Assembly (NCBI GenBank): GCA_046263155.1 | Contig: JBHELF010000009.1 | Coordinates: 1 to 6,071, forward strand | DNA length: 6,071 nucleotides | Reading direction: 5' to 3' | DNA from: DATADF01 sp046263155 | GTDB lineage: Bacteria; Actinomycetota; CADDZG01; WHSQ01 | Part shown: piece after piece, positions 1 to 5,480 of the stretch | Numbering within the stretch: the first letter of the stretch is position 1 | How the letters are laid out: each line of letters opens with the position of its first letter | The notes under the pieces: model-generated | Database searches by the model: none | What the model saw: the letters and a program-made list of their open reading frames with translations, nothing else | Told to the model about the DNA's origin: nothing | Translations under genes and position numbers: made by a program

Positions 1-73
1 TCCAGGTAGTTGGTGTCACTCTCATACGGCTCCGAGGGCCACTCCCTTAGTGAGTCCCAATCTGGAGCGATCC

Positions 74-286
74 ATGAGCGACAGTGAGCGCCCCGCCACC
101 ATGACGGTAGAGCAGGCCGGAACACTTCTCGGCATCAGCCGCCGCTCCGCTTACCGCGCCGCGGCGGCAGGCCACATCCCCACCATCCGCCTCGGCCGCC
201 GCATCCTCGTCCCCACCGCCGTGCTGTACCGCATGCTCGGGATCACCCCGACACAGAACTCCGACTCGGACGGCTCCCCCGACTAG
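74..286 (+). CDS. excisionase-type small HTH DNA-binding protein
   Basis: This is a 70-residue protein with a single winged-helix/MerR-like HTH domain (HTH_17, excisionase family). The domain runs from about residue 11 (TVEQAGTLLGIS) through the recognition-helix region RRSAYRAAAAGHIP to RLGRRILVPTAVLYRML near residue 55. A short polar tail follows. The pattern 'xx.A..LGISRRsaYR....G.IP..RLGrR..VP' is typical of the family. ATG 74 is preferred because GGAG at 64-67 lies 6 nt upstream. A GTG at 50 and an ATG at 101 are in the same frame. Members bind DNA and commonly act as recombination directionality factors or small repressors, often just upstream of a tyrosine integrase. No intact integrase follows here, so the partner is either lost or beyond the left edge. 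The family call is firm; a role in excision is inference. Confidence 0.8.
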   Translation: MSDSERPATMTVEQAGTLLGISRRSAYRAAAAGHIPTIRLGRRILVPTAVLYRMLGITPTQNSDSDGSPD

Positions 287-320
287 AGCGGATTCGAGCC
301 GACGCGGAGTCTGTCGCCGG

Positions 321-338
321 GCGAGATGACCATCTCGC
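321..338 (+). terminator. perfect hairpin after the HTH gene
   Basis: GCGAGAT at 321-327 pairs perfectly with ATCTCGC at 332-338 around a GACC loop. It begins 34 bp after the HTH stop codon. No T-run follows, so it would be one of the U-tract-poor terminators common in GC-rich bacteria, or only a transcript-end stabiliser. It is also an 18-bp dyad and could bind a protein. Confidence 0.4.
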
Positions 339-515
339 GTCAACCGGGGAACCGAAGATGCCTCAAAGATGGGGGGTATAGGCAGACGCAGCTTGCGCGC
401 CCGTCGGGTCTACCGCCAACTGATCCTGTCCAGGCCTGCGTCACGGGCACGGAATCCCCTGGGCCCGGGTCGGCGACCTGGAGGGGCCACCTCGGTCAGG
501 AGAAACCCCCCTTTC

Positions 516-559
516 AGTATGCAGTGATCGGCAGTCGCCTTCCGGCGATCGCTCATACT
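516..559. repeat. long imperfect stem-loop in the intergenic region
   Basis: The outer stem AGTATG (516-521) pairs with CATACT (554-559). AGTGA (523-527) pairs with TCGCT (549-553) with one G.U after a single bulged C. The inner stem TCGCC (535-539) pairs with GGCGA (544-548) around a TTCC loop. A 7-nt bulge at 528-534 separates the inner and outer parts. That gives 16 pairs in 44 nt. It lies about 110 bp upstream of the heptamer repeat. It could be a structured RNA element, a terminator for transcription coming from the left, or a recombination-site dyad. The pairing is seen directly; the role is unknown. Confidence 0.4.
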
Positions 560-667
560 TCGCCGACCTCGTTCCGCTTCGCGCCAGTACGAGCGGTGTT
601 CCATCAGGTGGATGTTTCCAGCTCCCTTCGAAATCCTCCGGGAGATGCCATCTCTCGAGCGAGTCCC

Positions 668-699
668 TTTAGCGAATCGTTAGCGGCGAGGTGCAGGGT
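668..699 (+). promoter_or_regulatory. SARP-like operator, copy 1 (upstream of SnoaL-like gene)
   Basis: TTTAGCG (668-674), spacer AATC (675-678) and GTTAGCG (679-685) form two heptamers in direct repeat with 11-bp period. Eight bases later comes CAGGGT (694-699), a CANNNT hexamer at the place where a SARP-dependent -10 element is expected. Known SARP activators (the ActII-ORF4, DnrI and AfsR group) bind heptamer direct repeats of this spacing, with the downstream repeat 8 bp from the -10. The 19 bases at 667-685 match those at 3978-3996 with one difference. The site is about 220 bp before the SnoaL-like start, so the predicted leader would be long. Regulator identity and promoter activity are inferred. 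Confidence 0.5.
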
Positions 700-921
700 G
701 TAGCCGAGAGACCAGCCTAAGGAATGAGGAATGACGCGTGGCGTCTCGAGGTCGGGTTCAGTCCCACGGCCGCCCGCTGATGCTCAGCTAGGACCCCTCC
801 AACTCGGATCGACAGACACGAAAGGGTTCTTAATTCGGGGAGTAACGAAATCACAACCGGCATCGTGCTGGTCGACGGAATCGACTCCGCTTGGCGAGCG
901 GGGAAAGGTAGGGAGAGTATT

Positions 922-1329
922 ATGTCGGAAGGAAACAAGGCTCTAGTGCGCCGCTCCTGGGAACTGCCGGATAACTTGGACATCCTCGATGAGGTCTACC
1001 CCCCCGATCTTGTCTGGCACGATCCCGATCGAGATATCAAAGGCTCAGAGGAAGCCAAGCAGTTCATCTCAATGTACAAGACTGCCTTCCCCGACCTAAG
1101 CACTACCGTTGAGGATGTCATAGCTGAAAATGACAAGGTCGTCACCCGCTGGACCGTACGGGGGACTCACCAAGGGGAGATAGAGGAGTTTGGCCCTCCC
1201 ACCGGCAGGCAGGTAGAGATCAAGGGCATCACGATCCACCACGTCGAGGGAAGCAAGATAGTTGAGGAGTGGAACACCTACGACAACCTGAGCGTGATGC
1301 AACAACTTGGGCTGATGTCCGAACAGTAG
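922..1329 (+). CDS. SnoaL-like polyketide cyclase / ester cyclase family protein
   Basis: This 135-residue NTF2-like alpha+beta cone protein matches the SnoaL-like family in length and pattern. An N-terminal helix precedes VWHDPDRDIKG (31-41). The core helix EEAKQFISMYKTAFPDLS (43-60) follows, then the strands VEDVIAENDKVVTRWTVRGTHQGE (63-86), PPTGRQVEIKGITIHHVEG (92-110) and KIVEEWNTYDNLSVMQQLG (112-130). H106/H107 and D121 are the candidate acid-base residues by position in the fold. ATG 922 is chosen because GGGAG at 911-915 lies 6 nt upstream and the fold starts right after it; the frame is also open to a GTG at 865. Relatives either cyclise aromatic polyketide intermediates or have unknown small-molecule substrates, and the substrate cannot be read here. 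No signal peptide is seen, so it is probably cytosolic. It is convergent with the regulator, and a SARP-like site lies upstream. Confidence 0.88.
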   Translation: MSEGNKALVRRSWELPDNLDILDEVYPPDLVWHDPDRDIKGSEEAKQFISMYKTAFPDLSTTVEDVIAENDKVVTRWTVRGTHQGEIEEFGPPTGRQVEIKGITIHHVEGSKIVEEWNTYDNLSVMQQLGLMSEQ

Positions 1330-1343
1330 TGGGCATCGGTTAG

Positions 1344-3917
1344 CTACCCTTCTCCGGGACGGGCTCTCGCGGAGCGGGGATGAGCGTCCGGTCCAATCTC
1401 CCCGCTCTCGCGCCGGTGCTTGATGGCCACCTCGAGGTGGTAGCCGAGGATCTCGTTGAGCTCCGGCAGTAGCTGCGGGGATCGGTGCTCGAGCCAGTCC
1501 GCGAACCGCTCATGTAGTCGCGCGCGATCATCGCGTGTCATGCTCTCATAGGCCGCCATCTGGATCAGTGCGTGGCCGAATCGGAACGTGTTCGTAGCGA
1601 TGCGCCGGATGAAACGCATGCGTACGAGCGTGTCGAGGTGCCGGTCGACGAAGGGTCGCGCATCATCGGGCAGGAGCGCCGACAAGGCCTCCCGTTCGAG
1701 ATCCATTCCGACGATCGAAGCGCAGCGGAGGAGGTCACGTTCACCCGGTCCGAGACGGTCGAGTCGCATCGTGAGCAGGCCTCGGAGCGAGGCAGGGACA
1801 GCTTCGACGGCCCCATCGTCGTAGGCAGCGAGCATCTGCTCGGCGAACAGCGGGTTTCCCTGAGAGACAGCGACGATCCGGCGGAGCGCGTTCGGATCGA
1901 TCGACTCGGCGCGTTCGACAACGAGGCTTTCGACGTCGTCGGAGGAGAGCGGCTCCAGGCTCAGGACGTGCGAGTCCCAGTCGGGGCGTCGCTCGATCAG
2001 ATCCGGACGTGCCAGGCACAAGAGGAAAATGTGTTCCCTTGTCTCTCGCGCTAGATAGTCGACCAGATCGAGGAAAGTGGGCGAGGACCAGTGCAGATCC
2101 TCGAGGACCACGATGAGCGGACGCTCCGAAGCGAGAGTCGCGAAAAGACGACGCACCGCCGGGAAAAGCACGTCACCTGTTCCGGGCTCCGCTCGAAGTC
2201 CGATAGCCGTAGCGATGTCGTCGATGGCTCGCCGCCCATCCTCGCTTGCCGTAAGCAATTCGTGAAGCCCGCGCCACCCGTGCAAGCCCGCCGCTTCGAC
2301 CATCGCCTCGCGAAGCGGAAAGAAAGTGCCACCGTCGACGTGGGCCGGACAACGCAGCGTGATCGCGTTGGCAGCAGTGCCGATCGAGGCCACGAGTTCC
2401 TTTGCCAGGCGCGATTTTCCGATCCCGGCTTCTCCGAGGATCGTCGTACGAACGGACGCACCCAAACGGACCATGCGCCGGAACGCTGAACGCAGTCGCG
2501 TCAGCTCGCCCTGGCGACCGAACATGGGTGCTTCGAGCGCGCGTGGCACGGCGTAAGCGCGGGAGACGATCTCGAGGACCCGCCACGCCGTTGCGGGCCT
2601 TCCGCTCGTCGCGACGCCTTCGACCGGCTGCAGTATCACCGTTCCTCGCAGTAGGCGCTGAGCTGACTGCCCGACGAGCACCTCTGCCTCGGCGGCTGCT
2701 TGTTGAAGCCGTGAGGCGGCCGTCACTACCGGGCCTGCTACGACCTCCCTGAGGGCCGCGCCGGGCCCCGGAACTACGATGTCGCCGGTTTCGATGCCCG
2801 CGCGACAGCGGTTGTGGAGGCCCTCGATGCGCGACGGCTCCAAGTTGAGGGCCTCCACCGCTGTGCGCACTTCGATGGCGGCGCGTACCGCACGCTGTGG
2901 ATCGTCCTCGTGCGCCGCCGGGAAACCGAAGAACCCGATCAGGGCGTCTCCGATGAGTCGCTCGACGCGGCCGCCGTGACGCTCAAGCACATCCGTGGCG
3001 ACGCTCGCGGCACGCGCTCCCATGCGGCCGACCGCTTCGGCATCCACCGCCGGTTCCGCCGCCGGCGCCACATCAACGGCGACGATGGTGACGGTCCTGC
3101 GCTCATGGGGAAGCCACGATGCGGCCGAGGCGTCGAGGTGTCTCCCAGCTCGGCGATCGACCGGAAGCGCGAGCGACGGATCCTGGCGGAGGATGGCCGC
3201 GTGGAGTTCGCGGAGCGCGGGTAGGGGTTCGAGTCCAATCTCGTCGACCAATAATGAGCGCGCGGATCGGTACGTCTCGAGGGCCTCCGCTTGCCGTCCG
3301 GCGCGGTAGAGCGCGAGCATGAGGAAGCCCCACAGGCGCTCGCGGAGCGGATGCTGAGCGATGAGGTTTTCGAGTTCTGTGATGAGGTCGCCGCCCCGCC
3401 CAAGGGCGAGATCGGCCTCGAAGCGCTCCTCGATCGCTTCGACCCGCAGCTCCTCGAGCGCTGCGATGGCGCGCTGCGCGAACGGTTCATACGTGAAGTC
3501 GCCGAGGGCCGGGCCGCGCCACAGGTCCAGCGCCTCGGACAGCATTGCCGACCGCAGATCGGGCGGCGCGCCGCGCGCCTCGTTGATGAGCCGTTTGAAT
3601 CGGCTGGCATCGACTGCGTCCGGTTCGATCGCAAGGCGGTAGCCGTTCCCGATCGTTTGTAGAAGGGCTGCGGCTTCGCCCTTTCTGCGGCCGGGCTCGA
3701 GCGCCTTCCGCAGCCGCGAGACCAGCCCCTGTACCACGGTGCCTGCGGTCGGAGGGGGGTGCTCGCCCCAGAGCTCATCGATGAGCCGCTCTGCCGGGAC
3801 CGCCTCGCCGGCATGAAGTATCAGCAGCGCGAGGAGGGCGCGACCGCGTCCCCAAGGCAGCTCGACGCGACGCGTCCCGTCCAGGACCTCCGTCGACCCC
3901 AGGATGCGGATCTCCAT
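1344..3917 (-). CDS. SARP-type regulator: BTAD, cyclase-like domain and AAA (STAND) ATPase, C-terminally short
   Basis: The 857-residue protein has these domains in order. An OmpR-type winged helix (1-95) contains LLALLILHAGEAVPAERLIDELWGE and VSRLRKAL. A BTAD/TPR-like domain (about 100-245) contains LWRGPALGDF and ALYRAGRQAEALETYRSAR. A class III nucleotide-cyclase-like domain spans about 271-405. An AAA/STAND ATPase starts at MFGRQGEL (465-472), with Walker A GEAGIGKS (495-502), Walker B LIVVLED (601-607) and GNPLFAEQ (687-694). A winged-helix-like region runs to LGYHLE at about 829. The cyclase part keeps metal aspartates D282 and D324 but has R320, P396 and T399 where active enzymes usually have Lys, Asp/Thr and Asn, so it is probably non-catalytic. 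ATG 3917 is preferred over ATG 4007: GGAGG lies 4 nt upstream, the domain begins at once, and the longer version would run through the repeat at 3978-3996. Relatives usually continue with a long TPR-like sensor region, and that is absent here. It likely activates neighbouring promoters in the cytoplasm. Confidence 0.88.
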   Translation of the reverse strand: MEIRILGSTEVLDGTRRVELPWGRGRALLALLILHAGEAVPAERLIDELWGEHPPPTAGTVVQGLVSRLRKALEPGRRKGEAAALLQTIGNGYRLAIEPDAVDASRFKRLINEARGAPPDLRSAMLSEALDLWRGPALGDFTYEPFAQRAIAALEELRVEAIEERFEADLALGRGGDLITELENLIAQHPLRERLWGFLMLALYRAGRQAEALETYRSARSLLVDEIGLEPLPALRELHAAILRQDPSLALPVDRRAGRHLDASAASWLPHERRTVTIVAVDVAPAAEPAVDAEAVGRMGARAASVATDVLERHGGRVERLIGDALIGFFGFPAAHEDDPQRAVRAAIEVRTAVEALNLEPSRIEGLHNRCRAGIETGDIVVPGPGAALREVVAGPVVTAASRLQQAAAEAEVLVGQSAQRLLRGTVILQPVEGVATSGRPATAWRVLEIVSRAYAVPRALEAPMFGRQGELTRLRSAFRRMVRLGASVRTTILGEAGIGKSRLAKELVASIGTAANAITLRCPAHVDGGTFFPLREAMVEAAGLHGWRGLHELLTASEDGRRAIDDIATAIGLRAEPGTGDVLFPAVRRLFATLASERPLIVVLEDLHWSSPTFLDLVDYLARETREHIFLLCLARPDLIERRPDWDSHVLSLEPLSSDDVESLVVERAESIDPNALRRIVAVSQGNPLFAEQMLAAYDDGAVEAVPASLRGLLTMRLDRLGPGERDLLRCASIVGMDLEREALSALLPDDARPFVDRHLDTLVRMRFIRRIATNTFRFGHALIQMAAYESMTRDDRARLHERFADWLEHRSPQLLPELNEILGYHLEVAIKHRRESGEIGPDAHPRSARARPGEG

Positions 3918-3939
3918 CGAGCCTCCAACGTCCGAAGCG

Positions 3940-3945
3940 AAGGTA
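3940..3945 (-). promoter_or_regulatory. possible -10 element of the regulator gene
   Basis: On the minus strand TACCTT fits the actinobacterial TANNNT consensus and lies 22 bp before ATG 3917. This would give a short leader containing the GGAGG ribosome binding site. No good -35 hexamer is seen at the expected distance. The heptamer repeat at 3979-3996 is about 33 bp further upstream, which is not the SARP activation spacing for this direction, so any control from it would be of another kind, such as autoregulation. Confidence 0.3.
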
Positions 3946-3978
3946 GCACGCGCCCATCTCCGCCCCCGAGGCGCCGCC

Positions 3979-4010
3979 TTTAGCGGATCGTTAGCGTTGG
4001 GGTTCAATCT
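3979..4010 (+). promoter_or_regulatory. SARP-like operator, copy 2 (upstream of ABM-like gene)
   Basis: TTTAGCG (3979-3985), spacer GATC (3986-3989) and GTTAGCG (3990-3996) form an 11-bp-period direct repeat. CAATCT (4005-4010) follows exactly 8 bp later. The arrangement matches copy 1 base for base in the repeat except one spacer position, and the downstream hexamer is again CANNNT. The site lies in the 177-bp divergent region between the regulator and the ABM-like gene and points towards the latter, 98 bp before its ATG. The repeat and spacing are seen directly. SARP binding is inferred from the neighbouring regulator and from known SARP operator geometry. Confidence 0.55.
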
Positions 4011-4094
4011 TCGTCGAAGCCTGCGAGGAGGTAGAGAACTAGCCCCGAAACCATCGGCATCAAAACGTCCTCACCGGAGAAAGGAGTCAATGAG

Positions 4095-4483
4095 ATGTCT
4101 GGGCCATTCATCTATGTCGGCACGTTCACAATCAAGCCGGGGAAGCTCGAGGAAGCTCGCAAGCATCTGGCGGAGCTGATCGACTTCGTCGAGACGAACG
4201 AACCGCGCATGATCGCATTTCACGCCTTCCTGGATGGGGAAGGGAGCAAGCTCGTGATCGTGCAGGTCCATCCAGACTCGGCATCCATGGAATTTCATCT
4301 GCAGATCAACGCCAAGCACTTCGCCACGGCCTTCGATTACCTCGAGACCTTTGTCAGCGACCAGTACTACGGCGCGATCTCGGATGCATGGCGGCCGAGC
4401 TGGCCAAATGGGACGATCCGAACGTCGCCGTTACGCGGATGCCCGTTTACGAAGGCGGATTCACGCGCACCCATGTTCGTTAG
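4095..4483 (+). pseudogene. ABM-family (quinol monooxygenase-like) protein with a single 1-nt frameshift
   Basis: The first 98 codons (4095-4388) give an antibiotic-biosynthesis-monooxygenase/dimeric alpha-beta barrel protein. It has the first strand FIYVGTFTIKPGKLEE, helix HLAELIDFVETNEP, strand MIAFHAFLDGEGSKLVIVQVHPD, then SMEFHLQINAKHF and the helix to SDQYYGAISDA. The reading must then slip back one base to 4388, where MAAELAKWDDPNVAVTRM and MPVYEGGFTRTHVR continue to the stop at 4481-4483, giving about 129 residues. Without the shift the frame runs on to 4742 as an unrelated basic, Ser-rich tail. One base is therefore missing near 4386-4390 relative to the intact gene. No slippery heptamer is present, so a programmed shift is unlikely; a sequencing error or recent mutation fits better. 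AAGGAG at 4081-4086 lies 8 nt before ATG 4095. A SARP-like repeat lies upstream. Relatives act on quinone-like or aromatic compounds without a cofactor; the substrate here is unknown. Confidence 0.75.
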
Positions 4484-4537
4484 CTGGCTTTATGCGTCAC
4501 CCGTCCCCCAGCTGATAACACTCTCGTTAACGTCCCA

Positions 4538-4547
4538 CGAGATCTCG
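4538..4547. repeat. 10-bp perfect palindrome
   Basis: CGAGATCTCG reads the same on both strands. It lies 55 bp after the shifted stop of the ABM-like gene. It is too short to be a strong terminator; a protein-binding dyad or chance are both possible. Confidence 0.2.
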
Positions 4548-4620
4548 CAGAACGATATCCGCAGATACGAGGCTAGCATCACCCGGCTTTTGTGGGCGGG
4601 TTGTGAACTATCTCAGACAG

Positions 4621-4648
4621 ATGGGCGGTCGCGCACCCGGTCGCCCAT
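4621..4648. terminator. hairpin between the convergent ABM-like and DUF3024 genes
   Basis: ATGGGCG (4621-4627) pairs with CGCCCAT (4642-4648). The stem extends inward by two G.U pairs and two Watson-Crick pairs to a loop of about 6 nt. It lies beyond the conserved ends of the two facing genes, where a bidirectional terminator is expected. No T-run is present on either side, so termination is only plausible. Confidence 0.3.
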
Positions 4649-4818
4649 GAGAGCATGTTGGCGGGGTTCGGAGTCGATTTCGTCCAGCAGGTCTTCGATG
4701 TTCAAACTCGGGCTCGGCGAGGGCCGTACTCGTGAAACTTGAGGTTGCGGTGCCACCAGTACAAGGTCCACTCGCCGCGACTCTTCGTGTATCGGAGACG
4801 CGCGATGGGGGAAGCATG

Positions 4819-4865
4819 TCCAATGCCGGCCTCCCTGTCTGAGCGCCATGAAGGCCGGCATTGGA
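4819..4865. repeat. 14-bp perfect inverted repeat with 19-nt loop
   Basis: The arms 4819-4832 (starting TCCAATGCCGGCC) and 4852-4865 (ending GGCCGGCATTGGA) are exact reverse complements. At the RNA level two G.U pairs extend the stem outward. The repeat lies inside the DUF3024 pseudogene, just where its usual GPEWT-like motif is missing. It is far longer than expected by chance in a coding segment of this size. Confidence 0.7.
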
Positions 4866-4939
4866 TGGTTGTGATGGCTCGGTCGCTTACATCGAGGCCG
4901 ATACGGAACTGGTCGCGGACGTCCTCCGGAACACGGGCG

Positions 4940-5077
4940 TCAGCCCACTTGCTGTGCACGTAGATGGTCGTCGGGAATCATGACGAGCCCCGCGCCGTGG
5001 GGGCGGCGGATTCGGATCCGTTCGGTTTCCACAACCCCGACGCTCGCGCGAGCGTCCTCAAGCTTGCGTACCTCCAA
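4940..5077 (-). pseudogene. possible Phd/YefM-antitoxin-like remnant
   Basis: From a TTG at 5077 the minus strand reads LEVRKLEDARASVG, then VVETERIRIRRPHGAG and LVMIPDDHLRAQQ, stopping at 4940. The order 'short N-terminal helix with ARA, V.E..ERI.I.R.G....VLI..DDL' recalls the N-terminal domain of Phd/YefM antitoxins, which neutralise RelE-type toxins and bind their own promoter. It is only about 46 residues, lacks a clear ribosome binding site and is shorter than the family norm. It overlaps the start of the DUF3024 remnant by about 20 bp in another frame. No toxin gene is next to it. The resemblance is weak and may be chance. Confidence 0.22.
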
Positions 5078-5344
5078 GGACCGGTCGACCAGCCGCCGAT
5101 TGACGCAGGATCCATAGCGGTAACGCGCGAGTGGTAGTGGGTGAGCACGGGCGGATCCGCCCCGCCACCCACGTTCACAGCAAAAGGGCGACCAAGGTGG
5201 CCACAGTCCGGGTCGGAGGAGCCCCTCAAGGTACCGAACGAAACGCTGAGCAGCGGGACGGGGTGGCACGCACGACCGAGCGCCACCGGAACGTCGGGAG
5301 ATGTAGCTTGCTTGTGCGTTGCGGCCCCCGTCTTTTCTGCATCC
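5078..5344. other. 267-bp stretch without a recognisable gene
   Basis: Frames are open on both strands here, but none shows family motifs. The plus frame from 5141 contains WPQSGSEEPLKV, faintly like integrase C-terminal tails, and ends at 5377, but no catalytic integrase residues are visible. I see no promoter or terminator. The stretch leads directly into the repeat-bearing arm of the putative attachment site. Confidence 0.4.
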
Positions 5345-5377
5345 CAATGGTCACACAATGGTCACCATTTCTGGTGA
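5345..5377. repeat. direct and inverted repeats in the putative attachment-site arm
   Basis: CAATGGTCAC occurs at 5345-5354 and again at 5356-5365, a period of 11 bp. The second copy overlaps a perfect inverted repeat, TCACCA (5362-5367), TTTC, TGGTGA (5372-5377). A related CACAATGG recurs at 5439-5446, and CACAAT appears on the minus strand at 5416-5421. Closely phased short repeats 100-170 bp from a tRNA-derived core are what arm-type integrase or excisionase binding sites look like. Binding is inferred. Confidence 0.45.
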
Positions 5378-5480
5378 AACCCAGTGACGCAGGGTGGCAG
5401 CTAGTGCCTCACACTATTGTGTTTTCGCAGTTCAGCGGCACAATGGAACACTCAAGGTCATGCTCTGACACGGTACCTAA

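Larger units (their letters stand above)
339..921. other. 583-bp stretch without a convincing gene
   Basis: Open frames exist here (326-703 and 731-946 on the plus strand, 410-604 and 717-983 on the minus strand). None has recognisable family motifs, and their composition is the Arg/Pro/Ser-rich kind typical of shadow frames in GC-rich DNA. The stretch contains a long imperfect hairpin (516-559), the heptamer direct repeat (668-699) and a small hairpin with GACGC/GCGTC arms (733-745). An ATG at 358 opens MPQRWGV and then meets a stop; this faintly resembles an actinobacterial integrase start. An 18-codon frame at 724-780 has AAGGA just upstream of it but no recognised product. The rest looks like the 5' leader of the SnoaL-like gene plus decayed DNA. 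Confidence 0.5.
4613..4959 (-). pseudogene. DUF3024-family protein, frameshifted
   Basis: The minus strand from 4959 reads SKWADARVPEDVRDQF, LDVSDRAITTIQCRPSW, then ARLRYTKSRGEWTLYWW and HRNLKFHEY. This is the characteristic order of actinobacterial DUF3024 proteins (about 110 residues). The frame then breaks after the Tyr codon ending at 4726. It resumes one base out of register at 4723 as PSPSPSLNIEDLLDEIDSEP, the expected C-terminal motif, and runs to a stop at 4613. The usual last residues (DPT..FWG-like) are not present. The middle part, which normally reads roughly GPEWTRFPIAR, is altered to EAGIGHASPIAR and overlaps a 14-bp palindrome. The first coding residues are also uncertain: the frame is open only back to a stop near 4980, and GTG 4959 is the only start seen. 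The function of DUF3024 is unknown. The damage suggests a dead gene, although a base-call error could explain one shift. Confidence 0.7.

Noticed and set aside
326..703. 125-codon plus-strand open frame
   Set aside because: No family motif, no ribosome binding site, low-information composition, and it overlaps both the hairpin at 516-559 and the heptamer repeat.
750..770. GGGTTCAGTCCC resembling a tRNA T-arm
   Set aside because: The loop has the wrong size and sequence, the stem is only 3 bp, and no acceptor or anticodon arm is nearby.
809..836. Sigma70-like promoter TCGACA / TAATTC before the SnoaL-like gene
   Set aside because: The -35 is fair but the -10 matches poorly at 16-bp spacing. 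It remains possible, not supportable.
731..946. 71-codon plus-strand frame, and an 18-codon frame at 724-780, as a leader peptide
   Set aside because: AAGGA lies upstream, but neither product has recognisable features, and the longer one overlaps the SnoaL-like start. Not enough for a gene call.
1340..1531. Alternative minus-strand frame as a frameshifted continuation of the regulator
   Set aside because: None of the three minus frames near the end shows the Ala/Leu/Arg TPR-like sequence expected after LGYHLE, so a simple frameshift does not rescue the tail.
4386..4390. Programmed -1 frameshift in the ABM-like gene
   Set aside because: No slippery heptamer precedes the site, and single-domain ABM proteins are not known to need one.
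4389..4742. In-frame extension of the ABM-like gene to 215 residues
   Set aside because: The extension is a basic, Ser-rich, unpatterned tail, while the shifted frame gives a conserved-looking C-terminus that ends at the usual family length.
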